From contig CAYJFZ010000001.1 of the NCBI GenBank assembly GCA_964369975.1, positions 1 to 64,000 of the forward strand: a stretch of DNA of 64,000 nt, given 5' to 3'. Source of the stretch: RGIG3102 sp964369975. GTDB taxonomy: Bacteria > Bacillota > Clostridia > Oscillospirales > Ruminococcaceae. A program made the position numbers and the translations under genes. Positions 43,149-52,175 of the stretch are shown piece after piece; within the stretch, counting starts at the first letter, position 1, and every line of letters starts with the position of its first letter. The notes below the pieces were generated by a model. It was given only the letters and a program-made list of their open reading frames with translations, made no database searches and was not told the origin of the DNA.

Positions 43149-45158
43149 TTAAACTTTCATTGTTTGTTTAACAGCTTTTACACTTGACTGTTTGTTTCCT
43201 TTAATTACTAAAGAAACTAAAATACCAATTAATACAGCTACGATAACGCCGCCGAATAAGAAGCCTTCAGCAAATGCGCCTGTTGTCATTAATGTGCCGA
43301 TTTGATTTATAAAGTATGCTACTGTATATCCAGTACCGAATTGTAAAGCGATAGCACTCCATAACCATTTACTACTTTCCATTTCTGCTCTCATCGCACC
43401 GATGGCAGCAAAACAAGGAGGTGTGAATAAGTTAAACATTAAGTATGATAAAGCCGCTACTGATGTAAGACCCATAACTGCTGCGATTTCTGTTGTACCA
43501 CCAACTACTTCTAAAGCATCTGTATCAATAAAGTTAGTAATTGAGTAAACAACTGCTAATGTACCAACAACATTTTCTTTAGCTATAAAGCCTGTGATTG
43601 CTGCTGCTGCAAGCTGCCATGTACCAAAACCTAATGGAACTAATATAATTGCTAAAGGAGAAGCTAATGATGCTAAGATACTGCTTGATTGTGCATCTTG
43701 GGCGATAACTTCAAAACTCCAGTTGAATGTTTGCATAATTTGAACTGCTGCGTTACAAAGTAAGATAATTGTTGTTGCTTTTATAATGAACTCTTTACCT
43801 CTTGAAAGCATTGAGATAGTTGCTCTTTTTAAGCTTGGGATTTTGTATTCAGGAAGTTCCATAATAAAGTATGTATTTTTATTTTTCTCACCTGTAACTA
43901 TCATAACTAAGTAAGCGCCTACTATGATAATTGCAATACCACTAAAGTACATTAATGTACTTACCCAGCCTGCGTTTTCAAAGAAAACACCTGCAAATAA
44001 AGCGATAACAGGGATTTTTGCCCCACAAGGCATGAAAGGAGTTAGCATTGCTGCTGTTCTTCTTTGTCTTTCGTTTTTGATAGTTCTTGTTGCCATAACA
44101 CCAGGAATAGCACAGCCTGTACCTATAACCATAGGAATAATAGCCTTACCTGATAGACCAACAACTTTTAAGAATCTATCCATAACCACTGCAACCCTTG
44201 CCATATAGCCCCAGTCTTCAAGTAAAGCTACTAAGAAGAACATTACCATGATTAACGGTAAGAAGCCTACAACTGCACCAACACCGCCTATAACGCCGTC
44301 TAATAAAACAGCTGAAACGATAGGTGAAGTATTTTCTGACATTAAGCCTTCTACAAATGCATATAAGCCATCAATTAAGCCAACAAAGTAGTCTGCTAAT
44401 ACAGGGCCTACATAAGTTTGTGAAATAGAGAAGATTAAATACATAACTAAAGCGAATACTGGAATACCAAGCCATTTGTTTGCAACGATACCATCAAAAG
44501 CATCTTGCATTGTTTTTTGGTTTGATTTTGTTTTTCTTGCTTCAACTTTTGCTACTACTTCTTTTACTAATTCATATCTTTTTGTATCGTGAGCTACTGC
44601 TTCTTTAGCATCAGCAGTGTTCACTTCGCCTAAATTAAATGCAGGAGTTTGGCCTTTACCGCTTACATTAGCTGCAGCTGTAATTAGTTCTACAAGACCT
44701 GCATCTGCTGGATTTGTCGCCACTGTTTTTATAACAGGTGCATTTAGGATTTTTGATAATTCATCAGTATCAATTTCTATTTCTTTGCTTTTTGCTGAGT
44801 CGCTTTTGTTTAAAGCTACTACAACAGGTATGCCAAGTTCTAATAATTGAGATGTGAAGAATAAAGTTCTGCTTAAGTTTGTTGCATCTACGATATTTAT
44901 AATAACATCTGGATTCTCAGTTTTTACAAATTCACTTGTAATAGTTTCCTCATTTGTAAATGGTGACATTGAATATGCACCTGGTAAGTCAACTGCTATA
45001 ATGTTTTGACCAGTTGTGTTTAAATTATCTTTAATTTTTCCTTCTTTTTTCTCAATTGTAACGCCAGCCCAGTTACCTACATACTCAACTTTACCTGTAA
45101 TAGCGTTGAATAATGAAGTTTTACCACTGTTAGGGTTACCTGTTAATGCTATTCTCAT
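43149..45158 (-). CDS. feoB: Ferrous iron transporter FeoB
   Basis: GTP-gated Fe(II) importer, 669 residues from the ATG at 45156-45158, chosen because AAGGAG lies 8 nt upstream; a longer frame of 19 more residues begins before that ribosome site and has no site of its own. The G domain starts with GNPNSGKTSLFNA (G1), DLPGAYSM (G3), NKSD (G4), then a helical GDI region (about 160-230), and two Gate/nucleoside-recognition domains with GCAIPGVMATR and CGAKIPVIALFAG. Expressed with feoA and the Cys-rich protein, from a promoter with a DtxR-like site. Confidence 0.97.
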   Translation of the reverse strand: MRIALTGNPNSGKTSLFNAITGKVEYVGNWAGVTIEKKEGKIKDNLNTTGQNIIAVDLPGAYSMSPFTNEETITSEFVKTENPDVIINIVDATNLSRTLFFTSQLLELGIPVVVALNKSDSAKSKEIEIDTDELSKILNAPVIKTVATNPADAGLVELITAAANVSGKGQTPAFNLGEVNTADAKEAVAHDTKRYELVKEVVAKVEARKTKSNQKTMQDAFDGIVANKWLGIPVFALVMYLIFSISQTYVGPVLADYFVGLIDGLYAFVEGLMSENTSPIVSAVLLDGVIGGVGAVVGFLPLIMVMFFLVALLEDWGYMARVAVVMDRFLKVVGLSGKAIIPMVIGTGCAIPGVMATRTIKNERQRRTAAMLTPFMPCGAKIPVIALFAGVFFENAGWVSTLMYFSGIAIIIVGAYLVMIVTGEKNKNTYFIMELPEYKIPSLKRATISMLSRGKEFIIKATTIILLCNAAVQIMQTFNWSFEVIAQDAQSSSILASLASPLAIILVPLGFGTWQLAAAAITGFIAKENVVGTLAVVYSITNFIDTDALEVVGGTTEIAAVMGLTSVAALSYLMFNLFTPPCFAAIGAMRAEMESSKWLWSAIALQFGTGYTVAYFINQIGTLMTTGAFAEGFLFGGVIVAVLIGILVSLVIKGNKQSSVKAVKQTMKV

Positions 45159-45249
45159 TAATTTTCTCCTTAAATTTACATTGTTTCGGTTTGTTTTCAC
45201 TAACTTGTTTTTCAAAAAAAATACATTCCTGTATTTTTTCTATTTTAAT

Positions 45250-45483
45250 TTATTTTAATAAAATTGCCCTTGCAAGATTTCTATCTATGCTATATCTTGC
45301 ATCTTTTATCGCTACAACATAATTATCTGAGATTGTAGAAATTACTGTTATTTTTTCTCCTGCATAACAGCCTAAAGAAAATAAAAATCCTTCAAGTTCT
45401 TCATCTTGCGTATAGATAGATTCAATTAAATACTCTTGACCTATTTTTGCAGTTGTTAAGTTATTCGTTTTAAGTTGTGACAT
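45250..45483 (-). CDS. feoA: FeoA family protein
   Basis: 77-residue SH3-like cytoplasmic protein needed for FeoB function. IGQEYLIESIYTQDEELEGFLFSLGCYAGEKITVIS follows the usual FeoA pattern (given here over two strands and the LF-SLGCYAGE turn), ending in RYSIDRNLARAILL. First gene of feoA-feoB-Cys-rich. AAGGTAAG ribosome site, promoter at 45557-45585 with an iron-box-like site between promoter and gene. Confidence 0.95.
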   Translation of the reverse strand: MSQLKTNNLTTAKIGQEYLIESIYTQDEELEGFLFSLGCYAGEKITVISTISDNYVVAIKDARYSIDRNLARAILLK

Positions 45484-45530
45484 TTTAATCTTACCTTCTT
45501 ATACTTTTACAATTATATTGATATCGCTAA

Positions 45531-45549
45531 ATAGTTAGCTAATGTTAAC
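45531..45549. promoter_or_regulatory. Candidate DtxR operator at feo promoter
   Basis: ATAGTTAGCTAA (45531-45542) continues into TGTTAAC, giving a GTTA...TAAC dyad with a TTAGCTAA palindromic core, as in DtxR/IdeR-type boxes. It covers the expected transcription start of feoA. It matches 11 of 12 positions of the site at 2520-2531 next to the DtxR-type gene. Confidence 0.6.
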
Positions 45550-45556
45550 CCTCTTG

Positions 45557-45585
45557 ATTTTATCACACTAACTATACATTGTCAA
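45557..45585 (-). promoter_or_regulatory. Promoter of feo operon
   Basis: On the minus strand TTGACA, a 17-bp spacer and TAAAAT. The spacer contains ATAGTTAGTG, a partial second copy of the operator sequence. Confidence 0.82.
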
Positions 45586-45928
45586 GCCTTAAAAAATAAT
45601 TAAATTACAAAATAATCAAAGATTTTTCAATCCTTTTTATCACTTATTACAATTAATATCTAAAAGGCTTTTAAAATTTACTATTTGTTTATTAATAATA
45701 AATTATATTTATAAGATAAGCACTATTTCTTAATAGTGCTTATACTTTTTAATAAAGCTGGTAGTATAAAATCTTATTTTAAGTCTTTCTTTTTTATCAG
45801 TATATTATTTTAATTTAAATTTTATTCAAAGAGTTGGTTAAAATGCTTTACCTAATAATGTTATTATTTTGATGTGATAAATTCACTTCTATTGATTAAT
45901 ATTAATATTCAATATGCGTAAATATTAA

Positions 45929-46597
45929 TTATAGCTCAATCTTTTTCATTGTAGCTATCGCTTCTAATGCAGAGCTAATATCTCCACCTATGCGATTGAC
46001 ACAAAATTCTTGAGGCAAGTCACTTAATAATTTATCCTCCATACCTTCGATTAAATGTGTTTTCCAAACAAACAATCTTGTCGTATCCAGCGGACGAAAA
46101 AAATCAATCGAAAAACACGAAGTTTTATGTGCATACATAGGAAATAATGTTTTATCAAAAGGTTTTGTTGCAGTCCAGTGCTGTCGTATCCTCTTTTTGA
46201 TATTACCACTTTTACCTATATATATTTGCCTATATTCATCTAAAACCATAATATAATAGCCCGAAATATTCTCAAAGGAAGATAAATCATCTACTTTTTG
46301 AAATTCATAATGTTTTTTAACAAAACTATCAAATGCACTATTAAATTTAACCAAATCCAGAGATTTAAAATAACGCATATTCAAATCAAAATTTTCTAAA
46401 CAAAGCTCTCTATATTCTTCACACCATTCCTTTCTATACTCTACTCCTGTTGTATCTGTATAGGCATTTTTCTCTTTCATCAGCCTATATTGATATGGCA
46501 TTGAAGGTTTGGTGTTTATCAGTGCAAATTCTTCTCTAACCAAATGATATGAATATTTACTTTTTGAAAGTTTTAAGCCTATATGCTCCATACACAA
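45929..46597 (-). CDS. GIY-YIG domain protein, orphan
   Basis: 222 residues. The N-terminal half (about 1-110) is unrecognised. The GIY-YIG nuclease fold spans about 115-215: GYYIMV, IYIGKSGNIKKRIRQHW (catalytic Tyr/Gly and Arg), an EGMEDKLL Glu and FCVNRIGG Asn, so catalytic positions appear complete. Not a UvrC, Slx1 or obvious intron endonuclease. Codons such as CCG, CTG and ACG near 46085-46110 differ from neighbours that prefer CCT, TTA and ACA, and the gene sits in AT-rich spacer beside a tRNA: signs of horizontal arrival. It could be a stand-alone homing-type nuclease or a defence gene; undecided. Confidence 0.75.
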   Translation of the reverse strand: MCMEHIGLKLSKSKYSYHLVREEFALINTKPSMPYQYRLMKEKNAYTDTTGVEYRKEWCEEYRELCLENFDLNMRYFKSLDLVKFNSAFDSFVKKHYEFQKVDDLSSFENISGYYIMVLDEYRQIYIGKSGNIKKRIRQHWTATKPFDKTLFPMYAHKTSCFSIDFFRPLDTTRLFVWKTHLIEGMEDKLLSDLPQEFCVNRIGGDISSALEAIATMKKIEL

Positions 46598-46770
46598 CCT
46601 CTACTTAAGATAAAAATTTATTTAACAAACAAATCTTTTGTTATATTGTTTCTCAACTTATCAAATAAGGCAAGAAAATAAATTATTAATATTATTTGTT
46701 AACTTTATAATATCACAAAAAATAAAATTTGTAATGTCTAAAAAAACTTTATTCGATTTTTAATAAATAC

Positions 46771-46800
46771 TAAAAAAGCCTTATAGGCAAGCTATAAGGC
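46771..46800 (-). terminator. Terminator of tRNA-Arg (CCG)
   Basis: Stem GCCTTATAG with CTATAAGGC, 5-nt loop, then CTTTTTTA on the minus strand. Its plus-strand AAGCTATAAGG (46789-46799) repeats the tRNA 5' end at 46866-46876. Confidence 0.9.
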
Positions 46801-46802
46801 AT

Positions 46803-46878
46803 TGGCACCCTTAATCGGAGTTGAACCGATGCTCCCGCCTCCGGAGGGCGGTACTCTATCCAATTAAGCTATAAGGGC
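46803..46878 (-). tRNA. tRNA-Arg (anticodon CCG)
   Basis: 76 nt with encoded CCA. Anticodon stem CCGCC/GGCGG, loop CTCCGGA gives CCG, decoding CGG. Acceptor GCCCTTA/TAAGGGT with G1.U72 wobble, discriminator G, T arm ATCGG/CCGAT. Confidence 0.97.
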
Positions 46879-46901
46879 TTATAATATTAATTATATATTT
46901 T

Positions 46902-46933
46902 AAAATTCCTACTTCTAAGAAGTAGGAATTTTT
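46902..46933 (-). terminator. Terminator of rex
   Basis: Stem AAAATTCCTACTTCT with its complement, 2-nt spacer, right after the rex stop, with T run. Confidence 0.9.
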
Positions 46934-46936
46934 TAA

Positions 46937-47557
46937 TTATTCGCTCATTTTATTTGATAATAAGGCAAGGCCTGCTGCCATATTCTCATTTTGCACTATT
47001 ATATCTTTTCTAACTTCTAAATTTACAGAAGAAAAATTCCAAATACCCCTTACTCCATTTTCAACTAAAATATCACAAACGGATTGCGCTACTTCTGGAG
47101 GTGTTGTAATGATACCTATTTCTATGTTTTCTTCTTTTAAAGTAAAGTATAAATCATTTAAGTGTAGTATTTTTTTGCCATTAGCCACTTTGCCTAACAT
47201 TTTTTCATTTATATCAAAGGCTGATATTATATTTAAGCCATAGTCCTTAAAGCCTTCATAATTTAGTAAAGTTCGCCCTAAGCCACCAGCGCCTACAATA
47301 ACTGCATTTTTAGTATTATTGTATCCTAAAAATGTTTCAATATCGGATATTAAAACCTTGGTTTCATAGCCTACTTTTGGTTTTCCTGCTTTTGAAGTAC
47401 ATGATAAATCTTTTCGCACTTGAACATGATTTAATTTTAACATTGTAGCAATAGTCGTTGCCGAAACATGCTTAACACCCTTTTTTTCAAGTTGTTTTAA
47501 GAGTGATAAATATGTAGGAATTCTTAAAAGTGTTTGCTTTGATACTTCTTGTTTCAT
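46937..47557 (-). CDS. rex: Redox-sensing transcriptional repressor Rex
   Basis: NADH/NAD+-responsive repressor, 206 residues. N-terminal winged helix (about 1-80: RIPTYLSLLKQLEKKG, LNHVQVRKDLS) and a Rossmann NAD domain with VGAGGLGRTLL (about 87-97). In Clostridia Rex represses fermentation genes until NADH builds up. No clear Rex operator (TTGTTAA-type dyad) was found near genes in this window. Single gene. Confidence 0.96.
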   Translation of the reverse strand: MKQEVSKQTLLRIPTYLSLLKQLEKKGVKHVSATTIATMLKLNHVQVRKDLSCTSKAGKPKVGYETKVLISDIETFLGYNNTKNAVIVGAGGLGRTLLNYEGFKDYGLNIISAFDINEKMLGKVANGKKILHLNDLYFTLKEENIEIGIITTPPEVAQSVCDILVENGVRGIWNFSSVNLEVRKDIIVQNENMAAGLALLSNKMSE

Positions 47558-47620
47558 ATACTTACTTCCCCATTTATTAATATAAGTATATCATACTATT
47601 TTTTATCGATAAAGTCAATG

Positions 47621-48844
47621 CTAATTAGCAGGTAATTCAACCTTAGGATTTAGTGAAAATACTAAAAGTGCTGCTATAAATGCGCATGGTATACCTATAA
47701 AAAAGTTAGTATTATCGCCAAACATCGGCACTAAAGCCATAGAAAGAGCGGTAAAGGAAAAAGCAGCAAGTAAGCTGTGAAAAGTAATTAAGCCACTGTT
47801 TACGCCTGCATATTTAAAGCCGAACATATCGTTTGAATAAGGAGTTATCAACATACCCCAGCCACCGTGTATAAACATAAATGCTGAGTATACCACTATA
47901 AATAAAAAGCCCTCAAATATAAATAAGCATACACTTGAAACAACTACTAAAGATGAAAAGATAACAGAAGTGTTTTTTCTTCCTATTTTATCAGAAATAG
48001 TCGGCACTATGAATTTGCCTAAGGCAGAACTTGCTGTTGCCACAGAAACAGTGAGTGTTGCCATTTCAATACTCAAGCCTTTACTTATAGCTAAGGTTAC
48101 AACACTACCTACTATTAATGTATATATGGGGCTTGCAAAAAAAGCTGCAAAAAATAATTGATAAAACTGCTTTGTTTTTAATACTTGTTTTGGAGAAAAA
48201 TCTACAATTTCCTTTTTTTGTCCGCCTACAGCAAAGGCTAAGCTATTTTTTTCTTCTATATATTCTCTTGAAGGATTAACAAAGGTTAAGCTGCAAGACA
48301 GTGATACTACTAAAAATCCTATTGCATAAAAAAACATAATTTGCCTAAACTCATAAACTTCCGCTAATTTTTGAGAAACTTGAATAAATAAAATTAATGA
48401 GCCTGCTGAAACTGCCGCTGCAAAACCAGATGCAAACCCCTTTTTATCAGCATACCATTTATACAAAGCATTAGAGCCACCTGAGAGTATTAACCCACAG
48501 CCACCACCAAAAGGCAAGGCATAAAGCAATACTAAGGTAAGGTATGTGATTTTATCCGGCAATAAATATAAGCTAAACATCGCCCCACTCATACATAATG
48601 AGCCTAAAATCGCTGTAAATCTTGGACCTATTGTATCTTGAAGACGCCCGCCAATAAGATAAAACATACTAAAAAAAGCTATACACATCGTTAGAATTGT
48701 CCCTGATTCTTGAAGCGAAATTCCATAAGTATTAGCCGCTCTTTCTTGAAATATTGACCAAATCATAGGAAAACTTGTGCAACACTGAATAGCTGTTACA
48801 CTAATTAAAATAATATATCTATTTTTGCTAATTAAACTTTTCAT
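47621..48844 (-). CDS. MFS transporter, oxalate/formate antiporter-like
   Basis: 407 residues with twelve hydrophobic segments. LIGGRLQDTIGPRFTAILG after helix 2 and SDKIGRKNTSV in the second half are the two MFS loop motifs; the GGGCGLILSGG stretch and overall pattern resemble the OFA (oxalate:formate antiporter) family. Substrate is probably a small organic anion; not certain. AGGAG ribosome site; single gene. Confidence 0.85.
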   Translation of the reverse strand: MKSLISKNRYIILISVTAIQCCTSFPMIWSIFQERAANTYGISLQESGTILTMCIAFFSMFYLIGGRLQDTIGPRFTAILGSLCMSGAMFSLYLLPDKITYLTLVLLYALPFGGGCGLILSGGSNALYKWYADKKGFASGFAAAVSAGSLILFIQVSQKLAEVYEFRQIMFFYAIGFLVVSLSCSLTFVNPSREYIEEKNSLAFAVGGQKKEIVDFSPKQVLKTKQFYQLFFAAFFASPIYTLIVGSVVTLAISKGLSIEMATLTVSVATASSALGKFIVPTISDKIGRKNTSVIFSSLVVVSSVCLFIFEGFLFIVVYSAFMFIHGGWGMLITPYSNDMFGFKYAGVNSGLITFHSLLAAFSFTALSMALVPMFGDNTNFFIGIPCAFIAALLVFSLNPKVELPAN

Positions 48845-48977
48845 TTTTTTCTCCTCTTATTAATCTCTAAACTTAATTTAAAGTATATTATAATAAAATA
48901 GTCAAGTCAATAAAATTCTTTATTTTATACATTTATTGTGGTAGAATTATACTAAACACATATAAAGGGAGGTTTTT

Positions 48978-49637
48978 ATGATAACTTTTGAGGATATAGT
49001 TAAAAATCAAGAAATAAAAACATATATAGAAATAGCTGATGAATCTCTTACCGCTTTAGGTTATACAGAGCATAGCTTCACCCATGTTGTAAAATGTGCA
49101 AAATTAGCTGGAGAAATTTTAAAAGACTTAGGATATTCACAAGATAAAGTCCGCCTTGGTATGATAGCGGGCTACATGCACGATATAGGCAATATGATTA
49201 ACCGCTCCGGCCATGCGCATACAGGCGCTGTAATAGCTTTTAATATTCTAACAAGGCTGAATATGCCTCCTTTAGAAATAGGCTTAATTACTACTGCCAT
49301 AGGCAACCACGATGAAGAAACAGCCTACCCTATAAATGAAATTGCTGCAGCTTTAATTTTAGCTGATAAATGCGATGTAAGAAGAACAAGGGTAAGAAAT
49401 ACAGACAATATAAAATTTGATATCCACGATAGGGTGAATTATGCTGTTATTAAAAGTGATTTAGTCCTTGATAGAGAAAATAAAACCATCACTTTATTCA
49501 TTTCTTTAGATGATACGATATCAAAAGTTTCAGATTATTTTGAAATATTTATGGAGCGTATGTTACTTTGCAAAAAAGCTTCAAAGTATTTTGATTTAAC
49601 ATTCCAGTTAAATATTAATGACATCCAACTGATGTAA
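48978..49637 (+). CDS. HD-domain phosphohydrolase
   Basis: 219 residues. HD motif set: His in HSFTHVVKCA (about 37-42), MHDIGNMI (HD, about 70), HAHTG and GNHDEE with ILADKCDVRR as the last Asp-containing helix. Metal-dependent phosphohydrolase by family; the nucleotide or other substrate is unknown. GGGAGG ribosome site, separate unit before a lipoprotein gene. Confidence 0.9.
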   Translation: MITFEDIVKNQEIKTYIEIADESLTALGYTEHSFTHVVKCAKLAGEILKDLGYSQDKVRLGMIAGYMHDIGNMINRSGHAHTGAVIAFNILTRLNMPPLEIGLITTAIGNHDEETAYPINEIAAALILADKCDVRRTRVRNTDNIKFDIHDRVNYAVIKSDLVLDRENKTITLFISLDDTISKVSDYFEIFMERMLLCKKASKYFDLTFQLNINDIQLM

Positions 49638-49709
49638 TTTAAAATTAAGGAAGGCTTTTATAAAAATGGCAGTCCATAATATCATTAACATACATGAGGA
49701 GAATTTATA

Positions 49710-50885
49710 ATGAAAAATCTAAAGCATTTTTTTATAGCTATACTTTTTGTAGCTATATTAACAGCCTGCTCACCTTCTTCACAAAGTGAAGAAACAAGCA
49801 GTCAGCTACCACAAGAAACAGACAGCACACAAAGCGAAGCTGTGCAAGGTGATGAGCCTAATACAGACAAGCCTACAAACGAAAATGTCAAAACTACCTC
49901 CACTATAAACTTTGCAAACCCTGCCGCTTACGATAGCTTATATGATGTTGAAGCAGTGGAAGATGAAAATTATCTTTACTTAGCTTATAAAACAAGTGAT
50001 GATAAGACAGTAGTAGAGCTAATAGACAATAAGACTAATGAATTCGTAACTTCTTACACCTTAGAAGGCAGTATCTTAGCGTATAGCTTAGAATACGATG
50101 CTACTAACGATATTGTAAGATTTACAACAGACACTGCCATCCACTCAATAAAAAATACCTCTGCAAGTTATATAGCCATGCTACCTGAATACTTACAGAA
50201 TTTTGCTGGCGAATCAAGATATTTTACTTTTGATTGCACAGCGAAATACCCTGATTTTAATGCAGATAGCGCTTATTGGGCGATTACTAACGATGATGGT
50301 ATTCACATAGAGCCTATTGGCGAAAATCCAAATGAGGCTATATTTATCTCAAATACTATCATAGCTCAAAATGCAAACTACAATAGCGAGTCCCCTTATT
50401 ATTTTACAGATGTTAAGATAATGAGAGATGGACAGACAATTGTCAGCACTATATATAACCCTATGGCGCAAAGTGGCAGACTTGGAATTTATACTTATCA
50501 TATACCTGAGGGTGAGGGCTATTTTTATCCTGATGTATTTTCTGCGATGATAGCTTTTGCTTCATACCCTAATGATAATACTGTAATAGCACACGCTTAT
50601 GAAGATATTAATGTTATTAGCCTTGATTTTAACGAAGTTCAAACTATTCCCGCTGCCCCATTTACTTTTTACTCAAGCTATGATTACATAAATTTCTTTA
50701 GAACTACAAACGAAGAAGGAAAATCATACTTACAGCATTTAAATGAAGCAGAAGGAATAATCGATGAAACTTTAAAAGAATTTGACAGTGATAAGGTATA
50801 TATTTTAGATGTTACTAAAACTTATATTTTACTCGTTGTAGACGGCAGTGAATATATTGCCATTAGATATGATGATTTAATATAA
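49710..50885 (+). CDS. Lipoprotein of unknown function
   Basis: 391 residues. Signal peptide with lipobox LTAC (Cys20), then a low-complexity linker rich in Ser, Glu, Gln and Thr (about 21-65). The rest is predicted mostly beta, with recurring YxxxxD-type strands (YLYLAYKTSDD, IVRFTTDTAI, YILLVVDGSEYIAI), possibly a beta-propeller. No enzyme motif seen. Ribosome site GAGGAGA; ends at its own terminator. It is anchored on the outer face of the membrane. Confidence 0.8.
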   Translation: MKNLKHFFIAILFVAILTACSPSSQSEETSSQLPQETDSTQSEAVQGDEPNTDKPTNENVKTTSTINFANPAAYDSLYDVEAVEDENYLYLAYKTSDDKTVVELIDNKTNEFVTSYTLEGSILAYSLEYDATNDIVRFTTDTAIHSIKNTSASYIAMLPEYLQNFAGESRYFTFDCTAKYPDFNADSAYWAITNDDGIHIEPIGENPNEAIFISNTIIAQNANYNSESPYYFTDVKIMRDGQTIVSTIYNPMAQSGRLGIYTYHIPEGEGYFYPDVFSAMIAFASYPNDNTVIAHAYEDINVISLDFNEVQTIPAAPFTFYSSYDYINFFRTTNEEGKSYLQHLNEAEGIIDETLKEFDSDKVYILDVTKTYILLVVDGSEYIAIRYDDLI

Positions 50886-50894
50886 TTTAAAAAA

Positions 50895-50919
50895 CAAGCT
50901 ATGTAATTTACATAGCTTG
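50895..50919. terminator. Terminator, lipoprotein/GT2 convergent
   Basis: Stem CAAGCTATGTA with TACATAGCTTG, 3-nt loop, between converging genes, T-rich tail. Confidence 0.85.
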
Positions 50920-50932
50920 CTTTATTTTTTAA

Positions 50933-51886
50933 TTATTCTTTATCTTGTGTTGATTTTTCTATTAAGAATTTTGGCCTTTGCTTTACTTCTTGATAGATTT
51001 TGCCTATATATTCGCCCACAATACCTAAGCAGAAAAGCTGTATACCGCCTGTCAATAACAGTATTGAAATTAAGCTTGTCCACCCTTGAGCAGTCTGTCC
51101 AAAAAACAAACTATACGCTGCATACAATAAGCCTATAAAACTCATAATTAGCATAAATATGCCAATACCTGTAACATATCTTAAAGGCTTTGAAGATAAG
51201 CTCGTTATCCCATTTAAAGCAAGGTTTAGCATCTTAGAAAATGGATAATGGCTTTCTCCTGCCATTCTTTCATATCTTTCATAGTAAACATTCGCTGATT
51301 TATAACCAACTAAAGGCACAGTACCCCTTAAAAATAAATTCACTTCCCTAAATTCTGATAAACCTTCTAAAGCTTGCTTTGATAATAAGCGGTAATCAGC
51401 GTGATTAAATACAACTTCTGCACCCATTAATTTCATAAACTTATAAAAGCCTTCTGCTGTTACTCTTTTAAAGAATGTATCTGTCTTTCTCTTACTGCGA
51501 ACTCCATACACTACATGGGCGCCATTGTAATACTCAATCAAAAACTCATTCATTGCGTTTATATCATCTTGACCATCGCAGTCAATTGAAATAGTTACAT
51601 CGCTTTTATCTTTTGCCCACATAAGTCCTGCTAAAAGAGCGTTTTGGTGACCTCTGTTTCTCGTTAGACTTATTCCTTCAAATTCTTCATGGCTTTTTGA
51701 TAAATCTTTTATTATTTGCCAAGTGTTATCTTTTGAGCCATCATTTACAAAGAGAACTTTTGATTTATTACTACATAGCTTTTTCTCTTTTAATTCATTT
51801 ATTTTTTCTAAAAAAATCGGTGCTGTTAGTGGCAGCACTTCTTCTTCATTATAGCAAGGGATTACAATATACAAAGTTTTTTGCAT
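50933..51886 (-). CDS. GT2 glycosyltransferase with two C-terminal membrane helices (GtrB-like)
   Basis: 317 residues from ATG 51884-51886, chosen for its GGAGG site 5 nt upstream; the longer frame to 51952 adds 22 residues with no such site. GT-A domain: VIPCYNEEEVLPL, VNDGSKD, ISIDCDGQDD (D-x-D) and ADYRLLSKQAL. Two hydrophobic segments near the end (about 232-255 and 265-290) and a tail FLIEKSTQDKE. Typical of GtrB/YkcC-type polyprenyl-phosphate glucosyl transferases. No partner (GtrA) gene next to it. Confidence 0.92.
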   Translation of the reverse strand: MQKTLYIVIPCYNEEEVLPLTAPIFLEKINELKEKKLCSNKSKVLFVNDGSKDNTWQIIKDLSKSHEEFEGISLTRNRGHQNALLAGLMWAKDKSDVTISIDCDGQDDINAMNEFLIEYYNGAHVVYGVRSKRKTDTFFKRVTAEGFYKFMKLMGAEVVFNHADYRLLSKQALEGLSEFREVNLFLRGTVPLVGYKSANVYYERYERMAGESHYPFSKMLNLALNGITSLSSKPLRYVTGIGIFMLIMSFIGLLYAAYSLFFGQTAQGWTSLISILLLTGGIQLFCLGIVGEYIGKIYQEVKQRPKFLIEKSTQDKE

Positions 51887-52175
51887 TTTAGCCTCCAAAG
51901 GGTAAAATTTAACATCATTTTTATAATAAATTATGTATATACAGTATATCAATAGTGATACTTATTGTCAATGAACTATATTTATGCCCCAACACTTGCA
52001 AATATATGCTTATATGCTATAATATTCTTACAACTCATTAAATTGACAAATTCTAAATATAGTCAATTAATTTTTCCTTATCACTTATTGTATATTGATT
52101 TTAAATGTTACAAATATTATACTTAAATTACACTACAGCTGTCAATTGCTTATCATTTGCTAAAGGGGATTAATT

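Larger units (their letters stand above)
45484..45928. other. Intergenic region upstream of feoA
   Basis: 445 bp, AT-rich. It holds the feo promoter and operator (45531-45585) and a small possible hairpin near 45720-45745 (AAGCACTAT with ATAGTGCTT). It also contains the end of the GIY-YIG transcript. No credible reading frame was found. Confidence 0.6.
46598..46936. other. Spacer containing tRNA-Arg (CCG)
   Basis: 339 bp between GIY-YIG and rex. It contains tRNA-Arg at 46803-46878 with its terminator, and the rex terminator at 46902-46933. The remaining 46598-46770 is AT-rich with no reading frame; it should contain the GIY-YIG promoter, but I cannot fix the hexamers. Confidence 0.6.

Noticed and set aside
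46690..46715. TTTGTTAAC...ATCACAAA as a Rex operator near rex
   Set aside because: Only one half matches the clostridial Rex site, and it does not lie at a promoter of a fermentation gene.
52041..52068. AATTGAC/GTCAATT inverted repeat between GT2 and TSUP genes
   Set aside because: Seven-bp arms with a 14-bp gap in AT-rich DNA; TTGACA in it may be a -35 box. Too weak to call.
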